A stretch of DNA of 8,495 bases from CAZQKE01 sp964593865 (GCA_964593865.1 CAZQKE010000025.1:1-8495); one strand, 5' to 3'; positions 1-7,630 are shown, numbered from the stretch's first letter. Notes: generated by a model not told the origin, from the sequence alone. A program made the numbers and translations.

Positions 1-79
1 GGCGGAACCGCCAGGCGGCCAACGCCGCGGCGCCGGCGGCCAGCCCCGCCGCCAGGAAGAAACGGTTGCGATTGCTCAT
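1..79 (-). CDS. Start of a probable exported or membrane-anchored protein (partial, cut by left edge)
   Basis: Only the first 26 codons are in the window. They begin with ATG at 79 and read MSNRNRFFLAAGLAAGAAA and onward: a short basic N-region (Arg4, Arg6) followed by an Ala/Gly/Leu-rich hydrophobic stretch to about residue 23. This looks like a signal peptide or N-terminal membrane anchor. An AAAGGG ribosome-binding site lies 8 nt upstream (93-88), inside the end of the preceding gene. The start is 15 nt after the stop of the EEP-family gene, so this is probably the third gene of that operon and also acts at the membrane or outside the cell. Nothing in 26 residues identifies a function. The next in-frame codons include RFR, which could be a charged stop after a TM anchor. 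Confidence 0.6.
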   Translation of the reverse strand, partial: MSNRNRFFLAAGLAAGAAALAAWRFR

Positions 80-94
80 CAAAGATGCCCTTTC

Positions 95-1087
95 TCAATG
101 GCGGAACGACAATCGGCCATAGACAGCCCGGTGGTCCATGCCCCAACCGCCGTCCAGGCGCGTCGTCCCCGGCGATTCGCCCAGCACCAGCACCGTGCCC
201 GCCAAAAAATTGCTGACCACGTGATCGTAGGTCCGCTGAAAGAGGCCATAGCGCAGGGTGGGGTAAGGCGGCTGATGCTCGGCGACGCCGCTGTGATAGG
301 TGTAGGTCGGCGCGCCGGGCGCACCGACCTGTTGGTTCCAATAGCGGGTGCTCACGTCGTCCTCGCGCCAGGGGTCCATGTTGAAATCGCCCAGCAACAG
401 GACATCCGGCTCCCGGACCAAGCCGTCCGGTTCAAAGATCTGGCGGAGCGAATCGCGGCGGCAGGCCGCGCTCCGGCTCTCCGGGTGGGCGTTCACCAGG
501 TCAAAGGTGCGCCCCCGGATTCGCACCGTCGCCGCCATGACGCTCACGTTCCAGCGGCAGCCCGCGCCGTGGCGGTCTATGCGGTCCGTTGTGCACAGCT
601 CCCCCGCCGGGCAGCCCTCGATCTCGCCCACATCCACCCGGACGGCAAGGCACTCGAAACCGTTGCGCGATTCGCAGACGATGGTGTACTCTGGCCCCAG
701 CAGGCGGCGCACCTGGGGTTCGGTCCGCGCCCCGGCACAGGCGCTGCCGGGCGGAGCGAAAGGGTACTTGTCGCACAGCCAATCGGGCAGAACCTCTTGC
801 AGGGCGACCACGTCGGGGCGCAGCGCCCTGATGTTGGCCGCCAGCCGCGCCTCCACGTCTCGGCGGCAGAGTTTGACCACGTAGGGCAGGCAGGCAGGGT
901 CGGCGTTGCCCACATTGGCCGAAAGGAGGGTGAACCCCGCGGCGGCCCCCGGCTCGGTTACCGCCGGTGCGATGAATTCCTGCCGCCTTGCGAACAAGGG
1001 CCAGATCACCATCCCTGTTCCTACCAACAGGCCGATCAGGAACAGCGCCCCCCAGAAGCGGCGGGAGCGCAGCCACCGTCCGCTCAC
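95..1087 (-). CDS. Membrane-anchored endonuclease/exonuclease/phosphatase (EEP, DNase I/sphingomyelinase-fold) family protein
   Basis: This 330-aa protein is predicted to be a metal-dependent phosphodiesterase/phosphatase with its catalytic domain outside the cytoplasm. Residues 11-30 form one hydrophobic anchor after a basic N-terminus (RWLRSRR). The EEP motifs then follow in order: SANVGN (Asn58), LQEVLP (Glu98), NAHPES (Asn199, His201), LLGDFNMDP (Asp234, Asn236), YDHV (Asp288-His289) and MDHR (Asp318-His319). All the usual catalytic and Mg-binding positions seem present. Ten cysteines lie between residues 66 and 209, consistent with disulfides in an exported domain. I chose the GTG start at 1087 because its GTGA overlaps the TGA stop of the upstream PLD gene and an AGGG lies 7 nt before it. 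A TTG at 1105 would add six residues but has no visible ribosome site. The overlap implies translational coupling. The family includes nucleases, sphingomyelinases and inositol phosphatases, so the substrate cannot be read from the motifs. Confidence 0.9.
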   Translation of the reverse strand: MSGRWLRSRRFWGALFLIGLLVGTGMVIWPLFARRQEFIAPAVTEPGAAAGFTLLSANVGNADPACLPYVVKLCRRDVEARLAANIRALRPDVVALQEVLPDWLCDKYPFAPPGSACAGARTEPQVRRLLGPEYTIVCESRNGFECLAVRVDVGEIEGCPAGELCTTDRIDRHGAGCRWNVSVMAATVRIRGRTFDLVNAHPESRSAACRRDSLRQIFEPDGLVREPDVLLLGDFNMDPWREDDVSTRYWNQQVGAPGAPTYTYHSGVAEHQPPYPTLRYGLFQRTYDHVVSNFLAGTVLVLGESPGTTRLDGGWGMDHRAVYGRLSFRH

Positions 1088-4000
1088 TGCTTGGCCCTGG
1101 CCCAATGGTACTCGAACAGCCGCTTGTAATCGGCGATGGCCTGGGGGTCGGTCGTGCCGATGCTGTATTCGGTCAGGGTGTTGCCCGGCCCAAAGGCGCT
1201 GTAATGCAGGTTCTGGCTGCCGATGATCAGGAACTCGTCATCCACGAGCATAGATTTGGTATGCAACAGCCCCTGGAAGAAGCGGAATTCTACCCGGTCG
1301 CTCAGTCCCCGTCGGTCCAGCTCCTTGCGGAGCAGGTCCACGGCGACGACGTTTTCGATGCCCTGGAAGGGCAGGACGCCGACCAGAACGCGCACGCGGG
1401 CGCCATTTTCCGCCGCCGCCAGCAGCTTTTCCATATACTCCGGGGCCTGGTCGTAGGTGCACAGGTCGTAAAAGTGGTTCAGGTTGCACAAGAGGGGGAA
1501 GGAAAAGCTGACGTGCATCACGTCCACGCTTTCCTGCGCCGAATCCAGAAGGGCGTACACCTCCTGGTCTGCTTCGTTGTGGATGTTGGAGCGAAACATC
1601 GAGATAGCGATAGAATCACCGTCGGTGACATAGTAGCGCATCACCTCCGGCACATGGTCCACGGTGGCGGAGCGGTCGCGGCAGGTGACTTCCCAGGCCC
1701 GGTAGACCGGGTCGAGGTCGCGGCATTTCCGCTGGACCGAGCCTTCCCATAGCTCATCGAAAACACGCCGGGCGTCCTGGGCCACAGGGCCGGTGAACTG
1801 GATGCCCAGGTCGGTATCGCCTTTGCCCAGGCCGGAGGGGTGGTCAACCGGCATGGGCCGGAACTCGAAATTGAAGCCGCTGGCGATGACGCGCTTGCCA
1901 TCTACGACCAGGAGTTTGGAATGGCTGTGGGGGAAAGCGCCTTCATAGTTGGCTACTTCCAACCGCCAGCCCACTTTTGGATCCTCCATCGTCTCGATGC
2001 CCGCCGCCCGCAGGTCGCGGAGGAGCAACCACAACTGGCCGTCCAGCTCCATGGTCGAAAAGGGCGGCGAGTTGCCCAGCAGGAAGCGGATTGTCAGACC
2101 CCGGGGGAACTGCTCCGGGTGGGCCTTGAGGCGGTCGTACAGGTCGGCAAAGGCCCGGCCCAGGACGACGCCGGGGCTATCCTGGCCCGCGCCTTCGTCG
2201 TAGGCCATGGTGGCCAGGAGGACCTCATACTCGGCGGTGGAGGCCAACTCGGCCAGTTTGTCGAACGCCCCGTTGACCGTCGGCTCCTGGTCGCTGAAGG
2301 CGGGGTCCGGGTTGGGGGCATAGATCAGCTTCTCGTAGCGGTTGCGGCAATAGGCCAGAGGATCGTCGGGGGAGCGGAATTGGGCATCGCTGGCGACCTG
2401 CAAGACGGCCTCCGCCGAGGGAGGCAGGGATACGCCCTGGCAGGTGTAACGGTGCTGGGAGGCGTAGCCCAGGCCGGGCGATTCGGTCCCCAGGGGCCAG
2501 GCCAGGTGCAGGCCCCCCGTTCCATCGTCGGCCAGGGCGGGCTGCACCGGGCCGCCGGGCCGGGCGACGATCATGGGCGTCGTCCAGCCCCCGTCGCGGC
2601 GGACGCTTTCATAGAGGACGGGCAGGGAGGTCCAGACGCCGCTGGTCCGCTGCACCCGGTCGGAGGCAAAGACAAGGTGCAGGCTGTTTTCGTCGCCCAC
2701 ACCCAGGGCCGGACGACCGAGGCAGGTCAGGTCGGTTACCGTCTCGGTCGAGTCGCCGTTCCAATAGCGCACGCCCTCTTCCCCGGCGCACCAGGCGAGA
2801 TGGGCCTGCCCCGCTGCGTCGAAGCGCACCTCCGGGCGGTCGCCCTCCCCCACGGTTTGGGGCGCATCCCCCCAGGTCCCCTGGGCAAAGGGCAGGAAGG
2901 CGATCCGGCTTCCCTGGTTGAAGGCCAGGGCAAAGGCCCCATCCGGCCCGGCGCTCAGGCGCGGGTGAAGGTTGTCCGCCCCGGCGGGTGTGGGCACGCA
3001 GCCTTGTGTGGCCGAGGGCGCGGCGTCGTCCGCCGACCAGGTGGCAAATTCCAGGCCGCCGCCCGGCTCCTCCCAGACGGCCAGGGCGGTTCCCGCCTCG
3101 CCGACGGCCAGGGCCAGGCCGGCGACCGGTTCGGCGGCGGGGGCCGATTGGCAAGCCGCGCCTACCCCCGCGGCGATGGGGATGGGCGCGGCGCAGCGGC
3201 CCCCTTCGCAGCGGGCGTACCACACCTGCTGCCCGCCATCGTCCCTCCCGGCCAGCCAGAGGAGATGGACCGCGCCGGCAGGGCCAAAGGCAACCTGGGG
3301 GTTCCGGGGCGGGTGGGCGGTGGGCAGGGTCACGGGTGGCTCCCACGTCGTCTCTGCGCCCTCCACGCCGAGAGCCAGGTGCAACGCCCCGTCTCCGGCC
3401 CAGGTCAGGGCCAGGCGGTCGCCCTGGGCCGCCAGGCTCAGGTCCCCGGTGGCCCTTTCCTGGGCAAAGGGCAGGTCCACCGGGTCGGACCAGTGGGTTC
3501 CCACGGCGTCGGTATCCAGCACCCGGGAGAGGTGAGCGTCGCGGGGCACAAGTACCTGGCCCAGGTCGGTGAACATGGGCCAGAATTTCCAAAGGTCGAG
3601 GAGGACGGCTATGACGATCAGGGCGATCCTGGCCCGGCGGCTCAGGAGTCTGCGCTCGTGGGGCAGGACGTAGGCCAGGCGGTCGTAAACATAGCCCAAC
3701 GCGGCCCCTCCGCCAAAGCCAAAGGCAAAGATACCCACCAGCAGCACCGGATAGGAACCTTCGTGGGCCAACCCGCCGATGGGAATCGTGCCGAGAAAGG
3801 CCCAGTAGCCCAGGCCCAGGCCGATCCCGCCCAGGCCAAAGCCCAGCATCCCGGCCAGGACCACGCGCCAGAACCGTTTGCCCACGGTGAAAAGCCCCAG
3901 CAGCAAGCCGACCAGGCCGCCGATGACGGCCCCCAGGATGGCAAAGAGGACGGCGTACTTGTCCGGGGGGATGGCGACCAGGTCGCCGACGGCCAGGGAG

Positions 4001-4344
4001 TAGATGAGAAAGACGAGGAGGTAGAGGATCGTGCCAAAGGGGAGGCCCAGGCTGACGGCGCTGTGCCAGGCGTACCCCCAGCGGCCCCGGGGCCGGTCCA
4101 CGGTGGGCAGGGTGTAGCCGCCGACAAAGCCGCCGATGCCGCCGCCGAACATGGCAATCGCAAAAACCAGCAGAAGGCCGATGGTGAACAACACATTTTC
4201 GGGGATCAGGCCCCGGAAAGGGTGTCTGGACAGGAGGCGAAAGAGGAGTTGAGCCGCGATGCTGCCTAACGCGAGACCGCCGCCGTAAGCCAGGGCCGCG
4301 ATCAGGACGTGTTTTAACCGCCGCTTCACATCGTCATTGTTCAT
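1084..4344 (-). CDS. Polytopic membrane protein with propeller-like repeats and two phospholipase D (HKD) motifs
   Basis: This 1086-aa protein has three parts. Residues 11-258 hold about seven hydrophobic segments (near 11-38, 51-77, 95-121, 130-154, 160-187, 198-222, 238-258). Basic loops (RPRGRWG, GKRFWR, HERRLLSRRAR) alternate so that the N-terminus is inside and everything after 258 is outside. Residues about 300-620 carry seven degenerate 'P-x-hydrophobic-(A/S/G)-x4-G-x-hHLhW' units ending at W315, W363, W424, F475, W518, F559 and W616, resembling a BNR/sialidase-type beta-propeller. Residues about 690-1086 are a PLD-superfamily pair. HKD1 is H808/K810/D815 followed by ASGFNF, and HKD2 is H1028/K1030/D1035 followed by IIGSQN, so both catalytic halves are intact. 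Expected activity is phosphodiester hydrolysis or transfer (cardiolipin-synthase-like, phospholipase or nuclease); the substrate is unknown. ATG 4344 is preferred over TTG 4383, which lies in the putative -35 box. Its stop overlaps the next gene, which encodes another phosphodiesterase. Confidence 0.9.
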   Translation of the reverse strand: MNNDDVKRRLKHVLIAALAYGGGLALGSIAAQLLFRLLSRHPFRGLIPENVLFTIGLLLVFAIAMFGGGIGGFVGGYTLPTVDRPRGRWGYAWHSAVSLGLPFGTILYLLVFLIYSLAVGDLVAIPPDKYAVLFAILGAVIGGLVGLLLGLFTVGKRFWRVVLAGMLGFGLGGIGLGLGYWAFLGTIPIGGLAHEGSYPVLLVGIFAFGFGGGAALGYVYDRLAYVLPHERRLLSRRARIALIVIAVLLDLWKFWPMFTDLGQVLVPRDAHLSRVLDTDAVGTHWSDPVDLPFAQERATGDLSLAAQGDRLALTWAGDGALHLALGVEGAETTWEPPVTLPTAHPPRNPQVAFGPAGAVHLLWLAGRDDGGQQVWYARCEGGRCAAPIPIAAGVGAACQSAPAAEPVAGLALAVGEAGTALAVWEEPGGGLEFATWSADDAAPSATQGCVPTPAGADNLHPRLSAGPDGAFALAFNQGSRIAFLPFAQGTWGDAPQTVGEGDRPEVRFDAAGQAHLAWCAGEEGVRYWNGDSTETVTDLTCLGRPALGVGDENSLHLVFASDRVQRTSGVWTSLPVLYESVRRDGGWTTPMIVARPGGPVQPALADDGTGGLHLAWPLGTESPGLGYASQHRYTCQGVSLPPSAEAVLQVASDAQFRSPDDPLAYCRNRYEKLIYAPNPDPAFSDQEPTVNGAFDKLAELASTAEYEVLLATMAYDEGAGQDSPGVVLGRAFADLYDRLKAHPEQFPRGLTIRFLLGNSPPFSTMELDGQLWLLLRDLRAAGIETMEDPKVGWRLEVANYEGAFPHSHSKLLVVDGKRVIASGFNFEFRPMPVDHPSGLGKGDTDLGIQFTGPVAQDARRVFDELWEGSVQRKCRDLDPVYRAWEVTCRDRSATVDHVPEVMRYYVTDGDSIAISMFRSNIHNEADQEVYALLDSAQESVDVMHVSFSFPLLCNLNHFYDLCTYDQAPEYMEKLLAAAENGARVRVLVGVLPFQGIENVVAVDLLRKELDRRGLSDRVEFRFFQGLLHTKSMLVDDEFLIIGSQNLHYSAFGPGNTLTEYSIGTTDPQAIADYKRLFEYHWARAKQ

Positions 4345-4354
4345 GGTGAGGCTA

Positions 4355-4383
4355 ATACTACCACGAGATTGCCCTGGGCACAA
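4355..4383 (-). promoter_or_regulatory. Possible promoter of the PLD/EEP operon, near-leaderless
   Basis: Reading the minus strand, TTGTGC (4383-4378) and TAGTAT (4360-4355) are separated by 17 nt. They match the sigma-70 consensus at 3/6 and 4/6 positions. The -10-like box ends only 10 nt before the ATG at 4344, so transcription would begin within a few bases of the start codon. This fits the lack of a Shine-Dalgarno sequence upstream of that ATG. The match is modest and the arrangement is inferred. Confidence 0.35.
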
Positions 4384-4439
4384 GTGGGGAACACCCTTGC
4401 GGCAGGGGCGGTTCTTGGACCCGCCGATGCTTCACGACT

Positions 4440-4457
4440 CTGACGTACAGCCGTCAG
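4440..4457. promoter_or_regulatory. Small palindrome, possible operator upstream of the PLD operon
   Basis: CTGACG and CGTCAG are perfect 6-bp inverted arms separated by 6 nt (TACAGC). The site lies 57 bp upstream of the putative -35 box of the PLD gene, in the 181-bp gap between transcription units. It could be a regulator-binding site. A 6-bp arm can easily occur by chance, and no second copy was noticed. The rest of the gap outside this site, the putative promoter and the terminator shows nothing else I can support. Confidence 0.2.
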
Positions 4458-4472
4458 GGAGTGCCAAGACGC

Positions 4473-4509
4473 AAAAGAGCGCCCGGTACATCATTGTGAC
4501 CGGGCGCTC
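4473..4509 (-). terminator. Rho-independent terminator of the FAD/Fe-S oxidoreductase gene
   Basis: On the minus strand a perfect 11-bp GC-rich stem, GAGCGCCCGGT (4509-4499) and ACCGGGCGCTC (4487-4477), encloses an 11-nt loop. TTTT (4476-4473) follows at once, then GCGTCTT. The stem begins 16 nt after the stop codon of the oxidoreductase. The U-run is short (four), but the stem is strong and the position is right. The plus-strand reading has no T-run, so the terminator acts only on minus-strand transcripts. Confidence 0.85.
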
Positions 4510-4525
4510 GCGCCAACAAGGGTGG

Positions 4526-7500
4526 CTACTTGTGGCCGTTTCCGTTCAGCTCCCCTTTCAGGTAAGCCTCCATTTTGGGCATAAAATAGGGGATGATCTC
4601 CGGCAGCATCTTGGGCAACAGGTTGTCCATGGCGGCAGGCATCAGGTCGGGCATCTGTTCTTTCATATAGTCGGGCATGGGAACGGCCTTTTCGACGGCG
4701 TCCAGCATGTCGGGCATGACTTTGGGCATCATGCCGGGCATCATCACCGGGAACATCTTGGGCATGATGGGCCGCATCATGGCCAGCATGGCGTTGCGCA
4801 TCCCCGGCGAAGTGTTCTGAATCCACTTCATCATCCCGGGGAAGGGGCCGGGCATGGCGTCGATCATCTGCGGCATCAGATCGATCATCAGATCGGCCAT
4901 AGCCTCCGGGCGGAGCAGTTCGATCATGGCTTCAAAGGTCCGCCACTGTTCCAGCGCATAGTCGGTCGAATCGCGGTAGGGGATGCCCATGGCCTGGCAG
5001 ACGATGCCGCCAAAGTCCATGACCGGCAGGTCGCGCTCTGTCTTGTCCACCGAAACGCGCAACTGGACCTGGCAGCAGGGGCAGGTGGAGACAATCGCCT
5101 CGGCGTTGACATCATCGGCTTCTTGCAGGCGCATATCCCCGGCGATCTTGGCCGCTTCGGGGTCGTCAATCAAGCTGAGGACGCCGCCGCAGCACAGGCC
5201 GTTCTCCCGGTTGTGCTCCATTTCGACCAGTTCCAGACCGGGGATAGCAGTCAACACTTCGCGGGGCGGTTCGTAGATGCTGCCGGCGCGGCCCATGTGG
5301 CAGGAATCGTGCCAGGTGACGCGCATGTTGACCTCGTTCTCAAACTCTACTTTGCCCTCGCGGACGCTCTCGGCCAGCACTTCGGAGATGTGTACCGCCT
5401 CGATGTCATATTCGACGCCAAGTTTTTCGGCCCATTGGGGATAGTAGGTGTGCCACACCAGCCAGCAGGCCGGACAGGTGGTGACGACCTTTTTGACGCC
5501 GTGCTCTTTCATGGCGGCGACGTTATGGCGCAGAATGTCCTCCCAGACCTCCCACCTGCCGGAAACCAGCATGGGGATTCCGCAGCAAGCTTCGTCCTCG
5601 CCCAGGTAGGTAAACTCGATCCCGGCTTTTTGCAACATCATGGCCGCCGATTGGGCAATGTCCTGCTCCACGTAGGAGGCGGTGCAGCCGGGGAAGTAGG
5701 CGATCTCGGCCCGGTCGGGGAATTCGATGTCCACCCCTTTGGTCCATTCGGCCCGGTCGCGGCGGTAGGCCCCCCAGATGTTGTTTTCTTTGCGGGTGCT
5801 GGCGGCCATGATCTCAAAGGGCGGCAAGGTGAGGCGATCTTGCTCGTGGATCAGTGTGCCGCGCATATCCATCCAGGACGGTTCAATGGGCAGCTCCAGG
5901 GGGCATTCAACGTCGCACCGCTCACAGGTGGTGCAGGCCATAAACTTGTTCACCCATTCCTGGGTCATCTTTTCCCGGCCTTCCATCACCTCCCGCAGGA
6001 AGAACCACTTGCCCCTGGGCGATGTGGATTCCCACCCCCGGCTATAGTACTCGGTGCAGGTGTCCACGCAGTAGCCGCATTGGGCACAGGCATAGGCGTA
6101 CCAGGCCACATTGTCGGGGATGCCCCGCTTGCCCTGGCCTTCGATGCGTTCCTCTGTGGTGCTGGAGAAACTGTTGCCCATGACGCGGATGATCGGCTCG
6201 AAGGCACCGGCCATGCCCATAAAGGTCCCCATCAGGCCATTGCCCCCCACTACCTTGCCGGGGTTCATAATGCCGTTGGGGTCCACCTGCTTTTGAAATT
6301 CTTTGAGCTGACGCACCCGGTCGGCGCCCAGCACCGTATCGGCTTCGCTGGAAAAGTAAAAGCCGGTGGCATAGGGCCGCCCGCCATATTTTTTGGCGAT
6401 CTTGATGACGCTCAGGGCCAAGCCAAAGGCCATGTTATAGCCAAATTTGCGTTCGTCGTGGGGAATAAAGCCCAGCAGTGTGACCTCGCCGTTGCCGTTG
6501 ACCATGCCTTCCAACGAAAGGGGCAATTTGACGGCATCCTGGATCTCGTCCAAGGCCGAGGCCAGGTTCTCGACCGGCACAACCACTTCGGAGGGCAACA
6601 GGCTCGGTCCCAGACGCTTGACGTGCATCAGGCTGAACCGTTCTTCCCACTCGTGCTCGGCAATCTCCCGGCTCAACATCTCGCCATTGTGGCTTTGGAC
6701 AACCTGCCGGACAAGGTCCTCCGCCTGCGGCTCATCGTCCGCCGTGGAAGCGGTCAGGACAACGACGTAGCTTTCGGGCATGGTCGGACGATCATGCACC
6801 GGATGGCCGTGCTCTAATCTGGGCGGCAGCTTGTTCTTGAGACGGGCCATGGTGGGGTTGATGAAGCTGACCGACCACAGAGGGGCCTTGTTGTCCATCA
6901 GGTCCTTGATGGCCGCAGCCACATCCTGGGCCGAATCGAAACGCGCTGCCCACACCCGGCCGGGAGCAGCATCGCGCACCCGCAACGTCACCTCGGTGAT
7001 AAAACCGGTGATGCCTTCAGCGTCGCTGATCAGGTCCAGATCGCTGCCCTCAAAGGTCCGCACCTCGCCGGTGGGCAGCACGACGCGGGCCGAAATCACG
7101 TTATCGCGGAACATGCCGTATTCAAAGCAGCCATAGCCCACGCCGCCCTGAGCCAGCCAGCCGCCCACGGTGGAGGAAGGCGCGCTGGAGGGATAGGTCC
7201 GCAGGGCCAGACCTTTCTTTTCCAGTTCCTCTTCCAAAATGCCCCACACTACCCCCGGCTGGACCCGGACGGTCAACCCTTCCCGGTCAATTTCCAAGAC
7301 GCCGGTCAGGCGGTGCAGGTCCACCGAAAGGCCGCCCTTGACCGGCAGCACGCCGCCATAGCCGGAGGTGGCTTTGGCCCGGGGCACAAGAGGGATCTTG
7401 TGCTTGTTGGCCCACTTGACCAACTCGATCAGTTCCCGCTCGTTCTTGGGCTGAACGACTGCCGCAGCGGTTGTGTCGCCGATGATGGGTTTGATCAACT

Positions 7501-7615
7501 TGGGCAGCACCCCCACGTCGTGGCTATAGATTTTGCGCTCCATCCTGTCGAAACTGACGCGCGGGCCAAACATCTGGCGCAGTTCCTGTTGCAATGAATC
7601 CGGCAATTTCTTCAT
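4526..7615 (-). CDS. FAD-linked oxidase / iron-sulfur (GlcD-GlcF-like fusion) oxidoreductase with Met/Pro-rich tail
   Basis: This 1029-aa soluble protein likely oxidises a 2-hydroxyacid or similar substrate on FAD and passes electrons through Fe-S clusters. The order is: FAD-binding domain (PCMH/VAO type, about 40-215, with LVPRAKATSGYGG, SSTVGGWLAQGGVGYG and GITGFITEV); FAD-oxidase C-terminal domain to about 456, ending in the classic DPNGIMNPGK; a 4Fe-4S pair (C510/513/516/520 and C561/564/567/571-P); CCG domain 1 (C644, C677-C678-G, C714/C717); CCG domain 2 (C772, C808-C809-G, C845/C847/C848). The CCG domains resemble GlpC/HdrB-type modules. Residues 901-1020 are a Met/Pro tail not expected in GlcD/GlcF or D-lactate dehydrogenase homologues. 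The start codons ATG 7618 and ATG 7615 are adjacent; AGGAG lies 4 and 7 nt away respectively, so 7615 is preferred. The gene follows a PocR-type regulator and ends in a terminator. D-lactate, glycolate or another substrate is possible; the sequence does not decide. Confidence 0.92.
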   Translation of the reverse strand: MKKLPDSLQQELRQMFGPRVSFDRMERKIYSHDVGVLPKLIKPIIGDTTAAAVVQPKNERELIELVKWANKHKIPLVPRAKATSGYGGVLPVKGGLSVDLHRLTGVLEIDREGLTVRVQPGVVWGILEEELEKKGLALRTYPSSAPSSTVGGWLAQGGVGYGCFEYGMFRDNVISARVVLPTGEVRTFEGSDLDLISDAEGITGFITEVTLRVRDAAPGRVWAARFDSAQDVAAAIKDLMDNKAPLWSVSFINPTMARLKNKLPPRLEHGHPVHDRPTMPESYVVVLTASTADDEPQAEDLVRQVVQSHNGEMLSREIAEHEWEERFSLMHVKRLGPSLLPSEVVVPVENLASALDEIQDAVKLPLSLEGMVNGNGEVTLLGFIPHDERKFGYNMAFGLALSVIKIAKKYGGRPYATGFYFSSEADTVLGADRVRQLKEFQKQVDPNGIMNPGKVVGGNGLMGTFMGMAGAFEPIIRVMGNSFSSTTEERIEGQGKRGIPDNVAWYAYACAQCGYCVDTCTEYYSRGWESTSPRGKWFFLREVMEGREKMTQEWVNKFMACTTCERCDVECPLELPIEPSWMDMRGTLIHEQDRLTLPPFEIMAASTRKENNIWGAYRRDRAEWTKGVDIEFPDRAEIAYFPGCTASYVEQDIAQSAAMMLQKAGIEFTYLGEDEACCGIPMLVSGRWEVWEDILRHNVAAMKEHGVKKVVTTCPACWLVWHTYYPQWAEKLGVEYDIEAVHISEVLAESVREGKVEFENEVNMRVTWHDSCHMGRAGSIYEPPREVLTAIPGLELVEMEHNRENGLCCGGVLSLIDDPEAAKIAGDMRLQEADDVNAEAIVSTCPCCQVQLRVSVDKTERDLPVMDFGGIVCQAMGIPYRDSTDYALEQWRTFEAMIELLRPEAMADLMIDLMPQMIDAMPGPFPGMMKWIQNTSPGMRNAMLAMMRPIMPKMFPVMMPGMMPKVMPDMLDAVEKAVPMPDYMKEQMPDLMPAAMDNLLPKMLPEIIPYFMPKMEAYLKGELNGNGHK
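4556..4915 (-). other. Sequence encoding a methionine/proline-rich tail (residues 901-1020 of the oxidoreductase)
   Basis: By hand count, 27 of 120 residues are Met (22%), with ten Met-Pro dipeptides such as LMPQM, IMPKM, MMPGMMPK, QMPDLMP and FMPKM. Met-Pro pairs recur every few residues, mixed with Leu/Ile and scattered Asp/Glu/Lys, and the protein then ends in a short polar segment (GELNGNGHK). The tail is continuous with the second CCG domain and has no stop or frameshift. Reading it in other frames gives only nondescript shadows. Its function is unknown; a metal-binding, membrane-touching or assembly role is conceivable. Confidence 0.8.
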
Positions 7616-7618
7616 CAT

Positions 7619-7628
7619 TCCTCTCCTA
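7619..7628 (-). promoter_or_regulatory. Ribosome-binding site that decides the oxidoreductase start
   Basis: The minus strand reads TAGGAGAGGA directly before ATGATG. AGGAG occupies 7627-7623. It is 4 nt from the first ATG (7618) and 7 nt from the second (7615), so the second fits ordinary spacing better. The protein differs by only one Met. The site lies just outside the repeat array. Confidence 0.75.
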
Positions 7629-7630
7629 TT

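Noticed and set aside
98..1129. A 343-codon plus-strand frame opposite the EEP gene
   Set aside because: It has no recognisable motif, and the minus strand holds the full set of EEP catalytic residues.
1840..4269. An 809-codon open frame on the plus strand opposite the PLD gene
   Set aside because: Its composition is Gly/Gln/Ala/Pro-dominated low complexity, the mirror of a GC-rich coding frame, while the minus strand carries intact HKD motifs and ordered TM segments.
4403..4422. Weak GGCGG/CCGCC hairpin in the gap upstream of the PLD gene
   Set aside because: The stem is only about 5 bp with a long loop in GC-rich DNA and no T-run, so chance is a sufficient explanation.
4337..6817. An 826-codon open frame on the plus strand opposite the oxidoreductase
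   Set aside because: It is antisense to a gene with clear FAD and Fe-S motifs, is rich in His/Gly/Asp/Val as expected from a complementary GC-rich frame, and shows no recognisable domain.
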